DNA from: Blumeriella jaapii
Lineage: Eukaryota > Ascomycota > Leotiomycetes > Helotiales > Drepanopezizaceae
DNA: 64,000 bases
NCBI GenBank assembly: GCA_009599575.1
Contig: VWND01000017.1
Coordinates: forward strand, 1 to 64,000
Direction: 5' to 3'
Shown: one piece after another, positions 1 to 10,785 of the stretch
Layout of the letters: each line of letters starts with the position of its first letter
Position numbering within the stretch: position 1 is the stretch's first letter
Position numbers and translations under genes: made by a program
The notes under the pieces: generated by a model
Seen by the model: the letters and a program-made list of their open reading frames with translations, nothing else
Database searches by the model: none
What the model was told of the DNA's origin: nothing

Positions 1-197
1 GGTGGCAGCGAGGTGGTGGCAGCGAGGTGGTGGCCAGCGAGGTGGTGGCAGCGAGATGGTGGCAGCGAGATGGTGGCAGCGAAGTGGTGGCAGCGAGGTG
101 GGTGGCAGCGAAATGGTGGCAGCGAAATGGTGGCAGCGAGATGGTGGCAGCGAGGTGGTGGCAGCGAGGTGGTGGCAGCGAGATGGTGGCAGCGAAA
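1..197 (+). repeat. 14-bp minisatellite arm of SAT-TIR copy 1
   Basis: The unit is GCAGCGAGGTGGTG, repeated with G-to-A variants. Because 14 is not a multiple of three, all three frames stay open and give the same 14-residue peptide period (VAARWWQRGGGSEV-like). This explains the spurious open frames here. Confidence 0.93.
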
Positions 198-299
198 ATA
201 TTATTAAGTGTAGTATTAAATAAATATAATTTAATATAAGATTTTTAATATGAATTCGAAAGGTTTGGTATATATTAAATATCGATTTAATTTAATTGT

Positions 300-656
300 A
301 TAAATTTGTAACGGTATTAACACCGAATATAATCGGTGTTACACCGAGTATAATCGGTATTAACACCGATTATATTCGGTAATACGATTATATTCGGTGT
401 TAAATCGTCATATCGATATAAGAGTAAACCGCGCCATTCTGGTATTAACACCGATTAGCAACCGATTATACCCGGTTTTTAAAACCGATTATACACCGAT
501 TATAATCGAATTGAAACCGGTTATAATCGGTATATAATCGATTATAATCGATGTATAATCGTTTTTTTGAAATCGATTACAATCGGTGTATATCCGGTTT
601 TAAAACCGATTATAATCGGTGTATACCCGGTTTTGCAACCGGGTATAATCGGTTAT
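300..656. repeat. Subterminal palindrome array of SAT-TIR copy 1
   Basis: This is a run of near-palindromes related to ACCGATTATAATCGGT (a perfect 16-bp palindrome), spaced irregularly, with variants such as ACCGGTTATAATCGGT and ACCGGGTATAATCGG. The same array occupies the matching end of copies 2, 3 and 4. Clustered subterminal motifs are often transposase-binding sites in TIR elements; that role is inferred here. Confidence 0.85.
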
Positions 657-682
657 GATCCGACCCTAGATAAGCCGTACGG

Positions 683-3118
683 TATTTTTATTAACGGTAA
701 TATAAATTATTCGTTTGTCGGTAATAATCGGGATATTATTGGCTTCGGCTGTTTTCTAGTCTATGCAATTAACTTCGGCTTTATTATCGAATAAAGCGAG
801 GGCGGTCGTATTTTTTTTAAGCATTATTTTTATTTTTAATACTTTTATAGCCGTGTAAAAGCAGTTTCGTCGTTTTAATTTCTGAGTTTTTATAGCAAAA
901 GCCAAAAGGCTGATTTTTTCCGAGGATTTCTTTTTATCGGCTAAATTAATTGCGGTATTGTAAATTTTTTTTTATTTTTTTTTTAATTTAAAATCGTTTT
1001 TTTCTTGGGTAATTTAAATTTTTTCGTTTTTTTCTAATGCAAAAATTTGTTTATTAATAATTTTGTCGAATTTCTTTTTTACATTAAATAAATCGTTAAA
1101 TTTTAATTTAATTTTTTGTTTTATAAATCTTTTAATAACTTCGTCGACGGCTTCGGAACTAATATATTTGTCGATTCATTTTTCGCTTCGTATTAATAAT
1201 AGGCGTTTAAAAGCTGGTATTTTTTAAATAATTTAAACCGGAATATCGGTGTCGATATTTTTTATATTATCGTTAATTTTTTTTATTATAAATATTTTTT
1301 TAATAGTTTTATCGGTTTTTTTTCGAATTTCAAAATCCTTTTTCCTTTCGATTTTAACGTTTTTTTTTATATTAGTCGGTTTGGGAATAAAACAAAAGCA
1401 TTTTGCTTTTTTATAATTCGCTGGTTTAATTATATAATTATAATATTTGCAAATGCGATAATTGCATTAGCAATATATATATTATTTTTTTATTTATATA
1501 CTTAAATTTTATTTACGCTTAAAATAAGATTCTTTTTTTTTAATACGCTTTTTGAAATGTTTTTTTTATTAATAAAAATCGTTTTCGCATTTTTTCTGTT
1601 TTTTAAGCAATCGTTTTATTTCGTATTTTTCATTTTTAAGCGAATAGTATTTAATTAGCTTTGATTTTCAGCTTCGTATAAAAAAGCTTATTTCTGCTTC
1701 CACCGATTCGAAGCAAATCGCTCCGTATTAATTAATATAACAGATATTATTATTTATACAAAAATTAAATGCTTTGCATTTAAAGCGAATATAAGGTTTT
1801 TCGCAGTAAATTTTTCTGTTATTACAAAACTTATACTTAAAGCTACGAGATTTGTTTTAATAATTATTTTTATTATTTTAATAACCGCGATTTTGATTTC
1901 CGCGTTGGTTTTCTTTTTTCTTTTAATAATCGTTATTATAATTAATGTTTCGCTGATTTTGATCGCTAATACGAAAAGATTGCTATTGGGCAGCTATTAT
2001 TTTTACGGTGGCTTGGCGAAATTAATCGCTTCGCGCATTTTAAAAAAAATAATTATTATAAAAGCTATTTTAATCGTTTTTATTATCCGAATTAATATAA
2101 GAAAGTTTTTTTATTATTATATAAAATCTTCGATTTTGCTTTGTAATTTTTGAATTTTAATATCGGTAAATTTTAATACGAAAGTTTCGATATTTTTATT
2201 AAGCTTTTCCAAGCTAATAAGCTTTGCAAAACGATTGAATAATATAGTAACTAATTGTTTTTTAGCGATTTCGGTAATTTTTAATAATTGGGCATGTTTT
2301 TGTACTAAAGCTTCCACGTTTTTTTTGTAAATAAAAAAAGGCGATTTTTTTTGGTTTATAGTTTTAATATTACGTTCGCTTTGGTTTTGTTTAAAAACGA
2401 ATTTCACAAATTTGAAATATTAATCGAAAGTTTTAAAGTTTTGTTTATTAATTTTAAAATACTTAATAGTTTTGTTGCGAATGCTAATTAAAAGGCTAAA
2501 TAAAAACAATTTTTTTTGTTTAATTTCGTTTAAAACTTTTTTATTAACGAAAACGTTAAAAATTTTCGTATAAATACGATAATAAGTTTTAAGTTTTTTG
2601 GCTTAGCGAATTATTATAATAAACTGTTTAAGAAAAGCGATAGTATCGCGAATTTGCTAGCGATCGTAGTTTCGGAATTCCGATTTTAAAGCTTTAATTA
2701 GCTTACGTCAGTTTCGAGCCTTAATAGCTTTTTATTTATTTATCGATTTAATAATATCTTTGATAGTTAGGTTATAATAGCGAAAAAGTTTATCGAATAT
2801 TTTAGTTTTAAAAATTCCGAAATCTTTATAAGTTTTTTATATTTTTCGATAAAATCGGTAACGTTGGCGCTATTAAATAAAAATGCATTAAAAAATCAAA
2901 AAAAAGCATGCGGCCTCGTATAAAAAAACGAAAAGCGTTGTTGTTTATAATATTAGCGAAAATATTCGTAAAATTCGAATTAAATAAATAAATTTTTTTT
3001 AAAATTGCAAATTGAAAAATTTAAAATATAAAAAAAATCGTTTTTAAAAAAAAAATTATTAAAAAAGTTTTTGTATTTTCTAAAAAAGTTAAATAAAATA
3101 AGATTGCGTTTAGATATT
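683..3118 (-). pseudogene. gag: gag and start of protease of G1-Z (decayed)
   Basis: This is the Gag polyprotein plus the first part of the aspartic protease of G1-Z, read on the minus strand. The expected start codon near 3116-3118 is ATA, where the G1-D copy has ATG. An uninterrupted stretch at 2117-2407 matches the G1-D Gag segment 41058-41324 (motifs FVFKQNQSER, YKKNVEALVQK, LFNRFAKLI). The protease fragment at about 685-819 carries ALFDNKAEVNCID, where G1-D has ALLDSRAEINCID. Both derive from a retropepsin active site of the DSGA type by G-to-A changes. Protease is truncated by the SAT-TIR insertion at 683. Many in-frame TAA/TAG codons make it non-functional. Confidence 0.85.
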
Positions 3119-3185
3119 TAAATAATATATTAAGAAACTTGGTTTTTGGTAAATTAATTAAATTAATATAATATTGCTATATAAT

Positions 3186-3207
3186 CCACGGTTTCGATAT
3201 TCCGTGG
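3186..3207. other. Leader hairpin of G1-Z
   Basis: CCACGG and CCGTGG flank a 10-nt loop in the G1 leader. The hairpin is also intact in G1-D (40257-40278) and G1-B (56319-56340). It is broken by transitions in G1-A (about 7996-8017) and G1-E (about 63796-63818). A packaging or translation role for the RNA is speculative. Confidence 0.5.
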
Positions 3208-3534
3208 CTTAGGCCAATGCACGTACAGCCATCTTTTTACTATTTTTAATAAAAAGCCGCAAATTATAGTTGCTATACTAAAGGGCGCCTATGGGTGGGA
3301 TTACAACCGATTTAACACCGAGTTAAATCCGAGTTAATATTTGGCGTAAAATTAATTCCGAGTATAATCAAAATTAATACGCGATTAAATAAAAATTAAT
3401 TTTAAAGTTATTAAAGATTAATAAATACAATAGATTATATAATAATTCAAAGCTTCGAGAAAAATACAAATCTTATACGAATTAATTATTACTTTTTATT
3501 AACGCTTTTATTAATACTATTATTAATATTATTA

Positions 3535-4440
3535 TTATTAATACTATTACCATCTCGTCGCTACCATTTCGTCGCTATTATTAACACTATAACTAATATT
3601 ATTACCAACACCACTACCACTTCGTCGCCACCATCTCGTCGCTATTACTATTACTACTATTACTACCATTACCATTATTATTATTATTACTACTATTATT
3701 ATTACTACCATTATCACTTCGCTGCCATCATTTCGCTGCTATTATTTCGCTGTTATCATTTTGCTGCCACTATTTCGTCGCTAACATTACTATTATTATT
3801 ACTATTATTATTATTATTACCACCATTATTACTATTATTATTATTATTATCACCATCTCGCTGCCACCATTTCGCTGCCATTACTTCGCTGCCACCATCT
3901 CGCTGCTACTATTTCGTTGCTACCATTTCGTCGCTATTATTACTATTATTATTACTATTATTACCACTATTACTATTATCATCATTATTATTACCACTAC
4001 CACCACCATTTCGCTGCTACCATCTCGCTGCCACCACCTCGCTGCTACCATCTCGCTGCCACCATTACTACCACCACTATTATTATTACCATTATTATCA
4101 TCACTACCACTATTATTATTACTACCACCATTACCACCATTACTATTATCACTACTATTATTATTATTACCACCATTACCATTACTATTACTATTACTAT
4201 TACTACCATTATTACCATTATTACCATCACTACTATTATTACCACCACTACCACCACTACCATTATTACCACCATTACCACCACTACCATTATTACCATC
4301 ATTATCACCATTACTACTACTATTACCATTATTATTATTATTATTATTATCATTATTACTATTATTACTACCATTATCATTATCACCACTATTATTACTA
4401 TTACTATTATTATTATTATTATTATTTCGCTAATATTATT
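3535..4440. repeat. C-rich/ATT arm of SAT-TIR copy 2
   Basis: This arm holds trinucleotide arrays of the form AYY (ACC, ACT, ATC, ATT), interspersed with short runs of the 14-bp unit on the opposite strand (CTCGCTGCCACCAT-like). Only the C/T positions vary, as expected if a pure (ACC)n array decayed by C-to-T changes. The Ile/Thr/Tyr/His-rich frames are artefacts. Confidence 0.9.
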
Positions 4441-4460
4441 TTGCTAGAAAAATAACGAAA

Positions 4461-4500
4461 AGCCGAATAGCCGAACAGCCGAATAGCCGAATAGCCGAAT
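4461..4500 (+). repeat. Central core of SAT-TIR copy 2: five AGCCGAAY units
   Basis: There are five head-to-tail 8-bp units (AGCCGAAT or AGCCGAAC). They adjoin a conserved stretch, TTGCTAGAAAAATAACGAAA (4441-4460). The same core occurs reversed in copies 3 and 4, marking the axis between the two inverted arms. Confidence 0.9.
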
Positions 4501-4510
4501 AAGCTGGGTA

Positions 4511-5365
4511 ATTATAATAGTAGCAGCGAGATGATAGCAGCGAAATGGTGGCAGCGAAGTGATAGCAGCGAAATAATAATAGTAATAATAATAATAATAA
4601 TAATAGTAATAATGGTGGTAATAATAATAATAATAGTAGTGGTGGTAATAATGGTAGTAATAATAATAGTAATAATAATAGTAGTAATAATAGCAGCGAA
4701 ATAATAGCAGCGAAATAATAGCAGCGAAATAGTAGCAGCGAAATAATGGCAGCGAAATAGTGGCAGCGAGATGGTGATAGCGAAGTGGTAGCAGCGAAAT
4801 AATAGCAGCGAAATAATAACAGCGAAATAATAACAGCGAAATAATGGCAGCGAAATAATAGCAGCGAAATAATAGCAGCGAAATAGTAACAGCGAAATAG
4901 TAGCAGCGAAATAATAGCAGCGAAATAATAGCAGCGAAATAATAGCAGCGAAATAATGGCAGCGAAGTAGTAATAGCGAAATAATAGCAGCGAAATAATA
5001 ACAGCGAAATAATAGCAGCAAAATAATATTAACGAAATAATAGCAGCGAAGTAATGGCAGCGAAATAATAGCAGCGAAATAGTGGCAGCAAAATGGTGGC
5101 AGCGAAATAATAGCAGCGAAATAATAGCAGCGAAATGGTAGCAGCGAAATAATAGCAACGAAATAATAGCAGCGAGATAATAGCAGCGAAATAATAACAG
5201 CGAAATAATGGCAGCGAAGTGGTAGCAGCGAAATAATAGCAGCGAAATGATAGCAGCGAAATGATGGCAGCGAAATAATAGCAGCGAAAAATAATAGCAG
5301 CGAAATAATAGCAGCGAAGTAATAGCAGCGAAATAATAGCAGCGAAATAGTGTTAGCGAAAATAT
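4511..5365. repeat. Mutated 14-bp minisatellite arm of SAT-TIR copy 2
   Basis: About 55 units of GCAGCGAAATAATA and variants, with a trinucleotide block (AAT/AGT/GGT) at about 4575-4690. Relative to GCAGCGAGGTGGTG in copies 3 and 4, the G residues of GAGGTGGTG have become A while GCAGCGA is unchanged. It is a readable record of the mutation spectrum. Confidence 0.9.
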
Positions 5366-5474
5366 TATTTAATATAATATTAAATAAACGTGGTTTAATA
5401 TAAGATTTTTAATTTAAATTCGAAAAATTTGATATATATTAAATATCGAATTAATTTAATTATATAAATTTGTT

Positions 5475-5800
5475 TCGGTGTTAATATCGAGTATAATCGG
5501 TATTAATACCGATTATATTCGATATTACCGATTATATTCGGTATTAAATCGTTATATCGATATAAAAGTAAACCGCGCCATTTCGATATTAACATCGATT
5601 AGTAATCGATTATACTCGGTTTTAAAACCGATTATAATCGATTATAATCGAATTAAAACCGGTTATAATCGGTGTATAATCGATTATAATCGGTGTATAA
5701 TCGGTTTTAAAACCGATTACAATCGGTATATATCCGGTTTTAAAACCGATTATAATCGGTGTATATTCCGTTTTGCAACCGGGTATAATCGGTTATGATC
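5475..5800. repeat. Subterminal palindrome array of SAT-TIR copy 2
   Basis: A run of ACCGATTATAATCGGT-related palindromes ending in the CCGTACGG terminus. Its organisation matches 300-656, 9760-10110 and 30110-30470. Confidence 0.85.
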
Positions 5801-6239
5801 CGACCCTAGATAAGCCGTACGGTAATTACAAAGCGCAAAATTAAAAAGTTGAGTTTTCGCCAGGCGTTTAACTAAAAAAGATTTAATTTAAAAAGGCCGA
5901 GCGCAGCGGTCGAAGCGTACGAATTAACGTTCGATTTGTTATTTTTAATAAAAAAGCGATTTTCGAGCTTTGAATTTCGTACGGTTTAAAATTGTCTGAC
6001 CGTAGTTTCAAACGTTTTTGAAATATATTATATTTTTATAATTTAATAATTGTGCGTAAAATAAAAAAAGCTATTAAAAATCTTTTATATAATGCAGCTA
6101 CGAATATTATCATATAAGAAATCTTTTAAGCCGTAATAGCGAAATATTAAAATCGATTTTAACTGCGAATTTAACAAATGCATCGGTGAATATATAAAAA
6201 CGAAATACCGAAATTTAAATTTCTGCGTAAATTATCAAA

Positions 6240-6498
6240 TATAAAAGTAAATTAGAAAACCAGATTAATACGGCCATATATCGATAAGTAAAATAGTTTA
6301 GGGAATCCCTAGGAGAAACAGAAAAAAAAAAAAAATAAAAGTATAAATTAAACTGCGTGCCTATAATACTATTTAAAAAGGTGCTTTGCTTTTAAACCTG
6401 TTGAAAGTAGTCAGTGGCAGGGGGTTTCGGAGGGGTCCATGCCTCGACCATAGCTAAAACTACCAAATCCTATTAATACAAAGTATCATCGTTTTACA
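6240..6498 (-). repeat. 5' LTR of G1-Z
   Basis: A reversed G1 LTR, 259 bp, aligning with 39505-39771. The outer end reads TTTTACA; the inner end is TATAAAAG, where the consensus is TGTAAAAG (one transition). It directly borders the G3 RT fragment at 6499. Confidence 0.9.
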
Positions 6499-7243
6499 CT
6501 ATTAGCAAAGCTAATTTCGAATAAACTTTCCTTCGAATTTTTTTCTTCGAAATACAAAAACTTCGAACACGTGTTTTCTAAGGCCGCTAATAACGAGCTA
6601 GCTTTTTACCGGCCTTACGACTATGAAATCGAGCTTATTATAAAAAAAAAAGCTGAAATACACTTTTTTGTATAAAATATCGATTTTAAGATTCGAAATT
6701 ATTAAAACTTATTTGCAAAATAATTTTAACAAAAGCTTTATCGAATCTTTTACCGCTTTTTTCGCTGTTTTAATACTTTTCGCTAAAAAACCCGACGGTT
6801 TATTACGTTTTTGTATCGATTATCGAGCTTTTAATAACGTTATTCGTAAAAATCGCTATTTTTTTTTCTTTTATCGATAAAATTCTTCTTCGTTTTTCGG
6901 AAACGCGAATTTTTACGAAGTTTGATATTCGTTAAGCTTTTTACAAAATTCGAATAAATTCCGCTAATAAAAAACTAACGACGTTTCGTACGCGTTACGG
7001 CGCTTATAAATGCAAAATGCTATTTCTTAGCTTTATTAATAAATTCGTAATTTACTAACGTTATATAAACGACGTTTTTTTCGATTATTTAAACGATTTT
7101 TATATTATATATTTAAATAATATTTTTATTTATTCGTCCGATTTATTAAAATACGTTATATACGTTCGTAAAATGTTTTAAAAGCTCGCTAACGCTAAAT
7201 TACAGGCCGATATTCGGAAATCTGAATTTAACGTTATTCAGAC
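6499..7243 (+). pseudogene. pol: Reverse transcriptase fragment of G3 copy 1
   Basis: This is Ty3/gypsy reverse transcriptase, decayed. An open stretch at 6668-6880 shows KKPDGLLRFCIDYRAFNNVI, the fingers/palm motif of gypsy RTs (RFCxDYRxLN). The Y-L-D-D box further on reads YLNN in the paralogous copy (60885-60896), and the same codons occur here. The fragment is bounded left by the G1-Z LTR and right by G1-A, whose AGAC duplication marks the site (7240-7243 and 29213-29216). RNase H continues at 29217. It cannot encode an active enzyme. Confidence 0.88.
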
Positions 7244-7509
7244 TGTAAAACGGTGATACTTTGTATTAATGGGAGTTGGTAGTTTTAGCTATAGTCGAGG
7301 CATAGATCCCTCCGAAACCCTTTGCCACTGACTATCTTCAACAGGTATAAAAGCAAAGCATTCTCTTAGATAGTACTATAAGCACGCAGTTTAATTCATA
7401 CTTTTACTTTTTTTTCTTTTTTTTTTTCAATTTCTTTTAAGAATTTTCTGGGCTATTTTATTTACCGATATATGGCCGTATCAGTTTGGTTTTTTTATTT
7501 ATTTTTACA
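7244..7509 (+). repeat. 5' LTR of G1-A
   Basis: 266 bp, starting TGTAAAACGG and ending TTTTACA. The ends form a 7-bp inverted repeat (TGTAAAA/TTTTACA). It aligns throughout with the other G1 LTRs. Confidence 0.92.
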
Positions 7510-8085
7510 TTTAATAATTTACGCAAAGATTTAAATTTCGGTGTTTCGTTTTTATATATTCGCCGATGCATTTTTTAAATTCATAATTAAAATCGATTTC
7601 GATATTTCGCTATTGCGGCTTAAAAGACTTTTTATATAGTATTATTCGCAGCTGTATTATATAAAAAACTTTTAATAGCTTTTTTTATTTTGCGCATAAT
7701 TATTAAATTACAGAAATGCAATATATTTTAAAAACGTTTGAAATTACGATTAAACAATTCTGAATCGTGCGAAATTTAAAGCTCGAAAATCGCTTTTTTA
7801 TTTAAAAATAACAAATCGAATATTGGTTCGTACGCTTCGACCGCTGCGCTCGGCCTTTTTAAATTAAATCTCTTTTGGTCAAACGCTTAGCGAAAACTCA
7901 ACTTTTTGATTTTACGCTTTATGATTATAACAATTACAATTTGCGGCTTTTTATTAAAAGTAGTAAAAAAATGATTATACGTATATTGGTTTAAGCTACG
8001 AAATATCGAAACCGTGGATTATATAGCAATATTATATTAATTTAATTAATTTATTAAAAAATAAGTTTTTTAATATATTACTTAA
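7510..8085 (+). other. Leader of G1-A
   Basis: Untranslated leader between the 5' LTR and gag. It aligns with 39772-40346. It contains a GC-richer block conserved in all G1 copies (CGACCGCTGCGCTCGGC near 7840-7860) and a broken form of the CCACGG/CCGTGG hairpin. No gene seen. Confidence 0.7.
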
Positions 8086-9759
8086 ATATCTAGACGCAAT
8101 TTTATTTTATTTAACTTTTTCAGAAAACACAAAGACTTTTTTGATAGCTTTTTTATTAAAAACGATTTTTTTTATATTAAAAACTTTTAATCTGCAATTT
8201 TAAAAAACATTTATTTATTTAATTCAAACCTTACTAATACTTTTACTAATATTATAAATAACGACGCTTTTCGTTTTTTTATACGAGGCCGTATGTTTTT
8301 TTTTTTGGCTTTTTTAGTGCATTTTTATTTAGTGGCGCCAACGTTACCGATTTTATCGAAAAATATAAAAAACCTGTGAGGATTTCGGAGTTTTTGAAAC
8401 TGAAATATTCGATGAACTCCTTCGCTATTATAACCCAATTATTAAAAATATTATTAAATCGATAAATAAATGGAAAGCTATTAAAGCTCGAAATTGGCGT
8501 AAGTTAGTTAAAGCTTTGAAATCGGAATTCCGAAACCACGATCGCTAGCAAATTCGCGATATTATCGCTTTTTTTAAACAGTTTGTTATAACAATCCGTT
8601 AAGCCAAAAAACTCAAGGCCTATTATCGTATTTATACGAGAGTTTTTAACGTTTTCGTTAATAAGAAAGTTTTAAACGAGGTTAAGCAAGAAAAATTATT
8701 TTTATTTGGCCTTTTAATTAATATTCGCAATAAGATTATTAAGTATTTTAAGATTAATAAACAAAACTTTAAAACTTTCGATTAATATTTCAAATTTGTA
8801 AAATTCGTTTTTAAACAAAACCAAAGCGAACGTATTATTAAAGCTATAGACCAAAAGAATTTCTTTTTCCTATTTATAAGAAAAACGTGGAAGCTTTAGT
8901 ACAGGAATATGCTCAGCTATTAAAAGTTACCGAAATCGTTAAAAAACAGCCAATTATTATATTATTTAATCGTTTTGCAAAATTTACTAGCTTGGAAAAG
9001 CTTAACAAAAATATCGAAACTTTCGTATTAAAATTTACCGATATTAAAATTTAAAAATTACAAAGCAAAATCGAAGGTTTTATACAATAGCAGAAAAAAC
9101 TTTTTTACGTTAACTCGGATAATAAAAACGATTAAAATAGCTTTTATAACAATTATTTTTTTTAAAATACGCGAAGCGATCAGCTTCGTTAAGCTATCGT
9201 AGAAGTAATAGCTGTCCAATGGCAATCTTTTCGTATTAGCGATCAGAATTAGCGAAATATTAATTATAATAACGATTATTAAAAGAAAAAAGAAAACCAA
9301 CGCGGAAATCAAAATCGCGGCTATTAAAATAATAAAAGTAATTATCAAAACAGATTTCGTAGCTTTAAATATGGGTTTTGTAATAACAAAGAAATTTACT
9401 GCGAAAAACTTTATATTCGCTCAAAATGCAAAGCATTTAATTTTTGTATAAATAATAGTATTTGCTATATTAATAAATACGGAGCGATTTGTTTCGGACC
9501 GGTAAAAGCAGAAATAAGCTTTTTTAATAAAGCTGAGAATCAAAGCTGATTGAATATTATTCGCTTGAAAATTAAAAGTACGGAATGGAACGATTGCTTG
9601 GAAAACAGAAAGGATGCGAAAACGATTTTTACTGGTAAAAAAGAAAATATTCCAGAAGGCGTATTAATTAAAGAAAAAACTTTTATTTTAAATGTGAGTG
9701 GAGTTCAAATATATGGATGGAAGATAGATATATATACCGTACGGCTTATCTAGGGTCGG

Positions 9760-10110
9760 ATCACAACCGATTATATCCGGTTGCAAAACCGGGTATACAC
9801 CGATTATAATCGGTTTTAAAACCGGGTATACACCGATTGTAATCGGTTTCAAAACCGATTATACACCGATTATAATCGATTATGAACCGATTATAATCGA
9901 TTATACACCGATTATAACCGGTTTTAATTCGATTATAATCGATTATAATCGGTTTTAAAACCGATTGTAATCGGTGTATAATCGGTTTTAAAACCGGGTA
10001 TAATCGGTTGCTAATCGGTGTTAATACCGAAATGGCGCGGTTTACTTTTATATCGATGTGACGATTTAAACACCGAGTATAATCGGTGTTAATACCGAAA
10101 CAAATTTATA
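9760..10110. repeat. Subterminal palindrome array of SAT-TIR copy 3
   Basis: Roughly fifteen ACCGATTATAATCGGT-type palindromes, some merging with ACCGGGTATAC variants, within 370 bp of the CCGTACGG terminus. Confidence 0.88.
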
Positions 10111-10210
10111 TAATTAAATTAAATCGATATTTAATATATATCAAATCTTTCGAATTTAAATTAAAATTTTTATATTAAACTACGTTTATTTAATATTATA
10201 CTTAATAATA

Positions 10211-10690
10211 TTTTCGCTAATATTATTTCGCTGCTATTATTTCGCTGCTATCACTTCGCTGCTACCATTTCGCTGCTACCATCTCGCTGCCACCATTTTG
10301 CTGCCACTATCTCGCTGCTACTATTTCGCTGCTACTATCTCGTCGCTACCACTATCACTACCACTATTACTATTACTATTATTATTACTACTACCATCAC
10401 CACTACTACTATTACTATTATTACTATTACCTCGCTGCCATTATCTCGCTGCTACCACCTCGCTGCTACCATCTCGCTGCCACCATCTCGCTGCTACCAC
10501 CTCGTCGCTATCACTATTACTACCATTACTACTATTATCATTATTACTATTACTACCATTATTATTATTATTACTACTATCATTTCGCTGCCATCATTTC
10601 GCTGCCACCATTTCGCTGCCACTATTTCGTCGCTATTACCACTATTACTATTATTACTATTATTATTATTATTACTATCATCTTTTTGCT
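10211..10690. repeat. C-rich arm of SAT-TIR copy 3
   Basis: Units of the 14-bp satellite in the CTCGCTGCCACCAC orientation alternate with AYY trinucleotide runs. It is the inverted counterpart of 10786-11790. Confidence 0.9.
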
Positions 10691-10711
10691 AGTATTATAA
10701 TTACTCAGTTT

Positions 10712-10751
10712 ATTCGGCTGTTCGGCGATTCGGCTGTTCGGCTGTTCGGCT
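10712..10751 (-). repeat. Central core of SAT-TIR copy 3: five RTTCGGCT units
   Basis: Five 8-bp units (one reads GTTCGGCG), followed by TTTCGTTATTTTTCTAGCAA. This is the reverse complement of the core of copy 2. Confidence 0.9.
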
Positions 10752-10785
10752 TTTCGTTATTTTTCTAGCAAAATAGTATTAGCGA

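Larger units (their letters stand above)
1..682 (-). mobile_element. SAT-TIR element, copy 1 (one end only)
   Basis: This is the CCGTACGG-terminated end of a repeat-filled TIR element, in reverse orientation. The rest lies left of the window. From left to right it holds a 14-bp minisatellite arm, an AT-rich spacer, a subterminal palindrome array, and the terminus at 682 followed by TA (683-684). The flank is the protease region of a reversed G1 element, so it inserted into G1-Z. Copies 2-4 show the full structure. No coding capacity is visible; the Trp/Gly/Ala-rich frames across the array are translated satellite. Confidence 0.85.
3278..5822 (-). mobile_element. SAT-TIR element, copy 2 (complete, 2,545 bp)
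   Basis: This is a complete element flanked by TA (3276-3277 and 5823-5824). Removing it restores the G1 leader as in G1-B near 56.41 kb (GCTATA|ATTA). In element orientation it starts CCGTACGGC and ends CTTTAG. The ends share an imperfect inverted repeat, GGGTSGGATYACAACCGATT. Inside are a subterminal palindrome array, two inverted repeat arms, and a central AGCCGAAY core. This copy is heavily mutated: the 14-bp unit reads GCAGCGAAATAATA. It has no coding capacity. The TA duplication recalls Tc1/mariner-like elements, but the superfamily is unresolved. Confidence 0.88.
683..6498 (-). mobile_element. G1-Z: Ty3/gypsy G1 element, reverse, 5' part
   Basis: This reversed G1 copy holds, from right to left, its 5' LTR (6240-6498), leader, gag and part of protease. 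Protease is cut at 683 by SAT-TIR copy 1; pol and the 3' LTR lie outside the window. SAT-TIR copy 2 (3278-5822) sits in the leader. The right end abuts the RT of G3 copy 1, so G1-Z inserted into G3. The sequence aligns with G1-D at 39505-42700 in reverse. Differences noted are mainly transitions. Confidence 0.9.

Noticed and set aside
1..223. Possible repeat protein of WWQRGGGSE type
   Set aside because: All three frames give the same 14-residue period from a 14-bp minisatellite, which is expected by arithmetic rather than selection.
300..656. Telomere or centromere satellite
   Set aside because: The palindromes are confined to one end of a TA-flanked element and recur at four separate insertions.
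4461..5365. CRISPR-like array of short spaced repeats
   Set aside because: Units are head-to-tail without unique spacers, no cas genes are nearby, and the context is a eukaryotic transposon.
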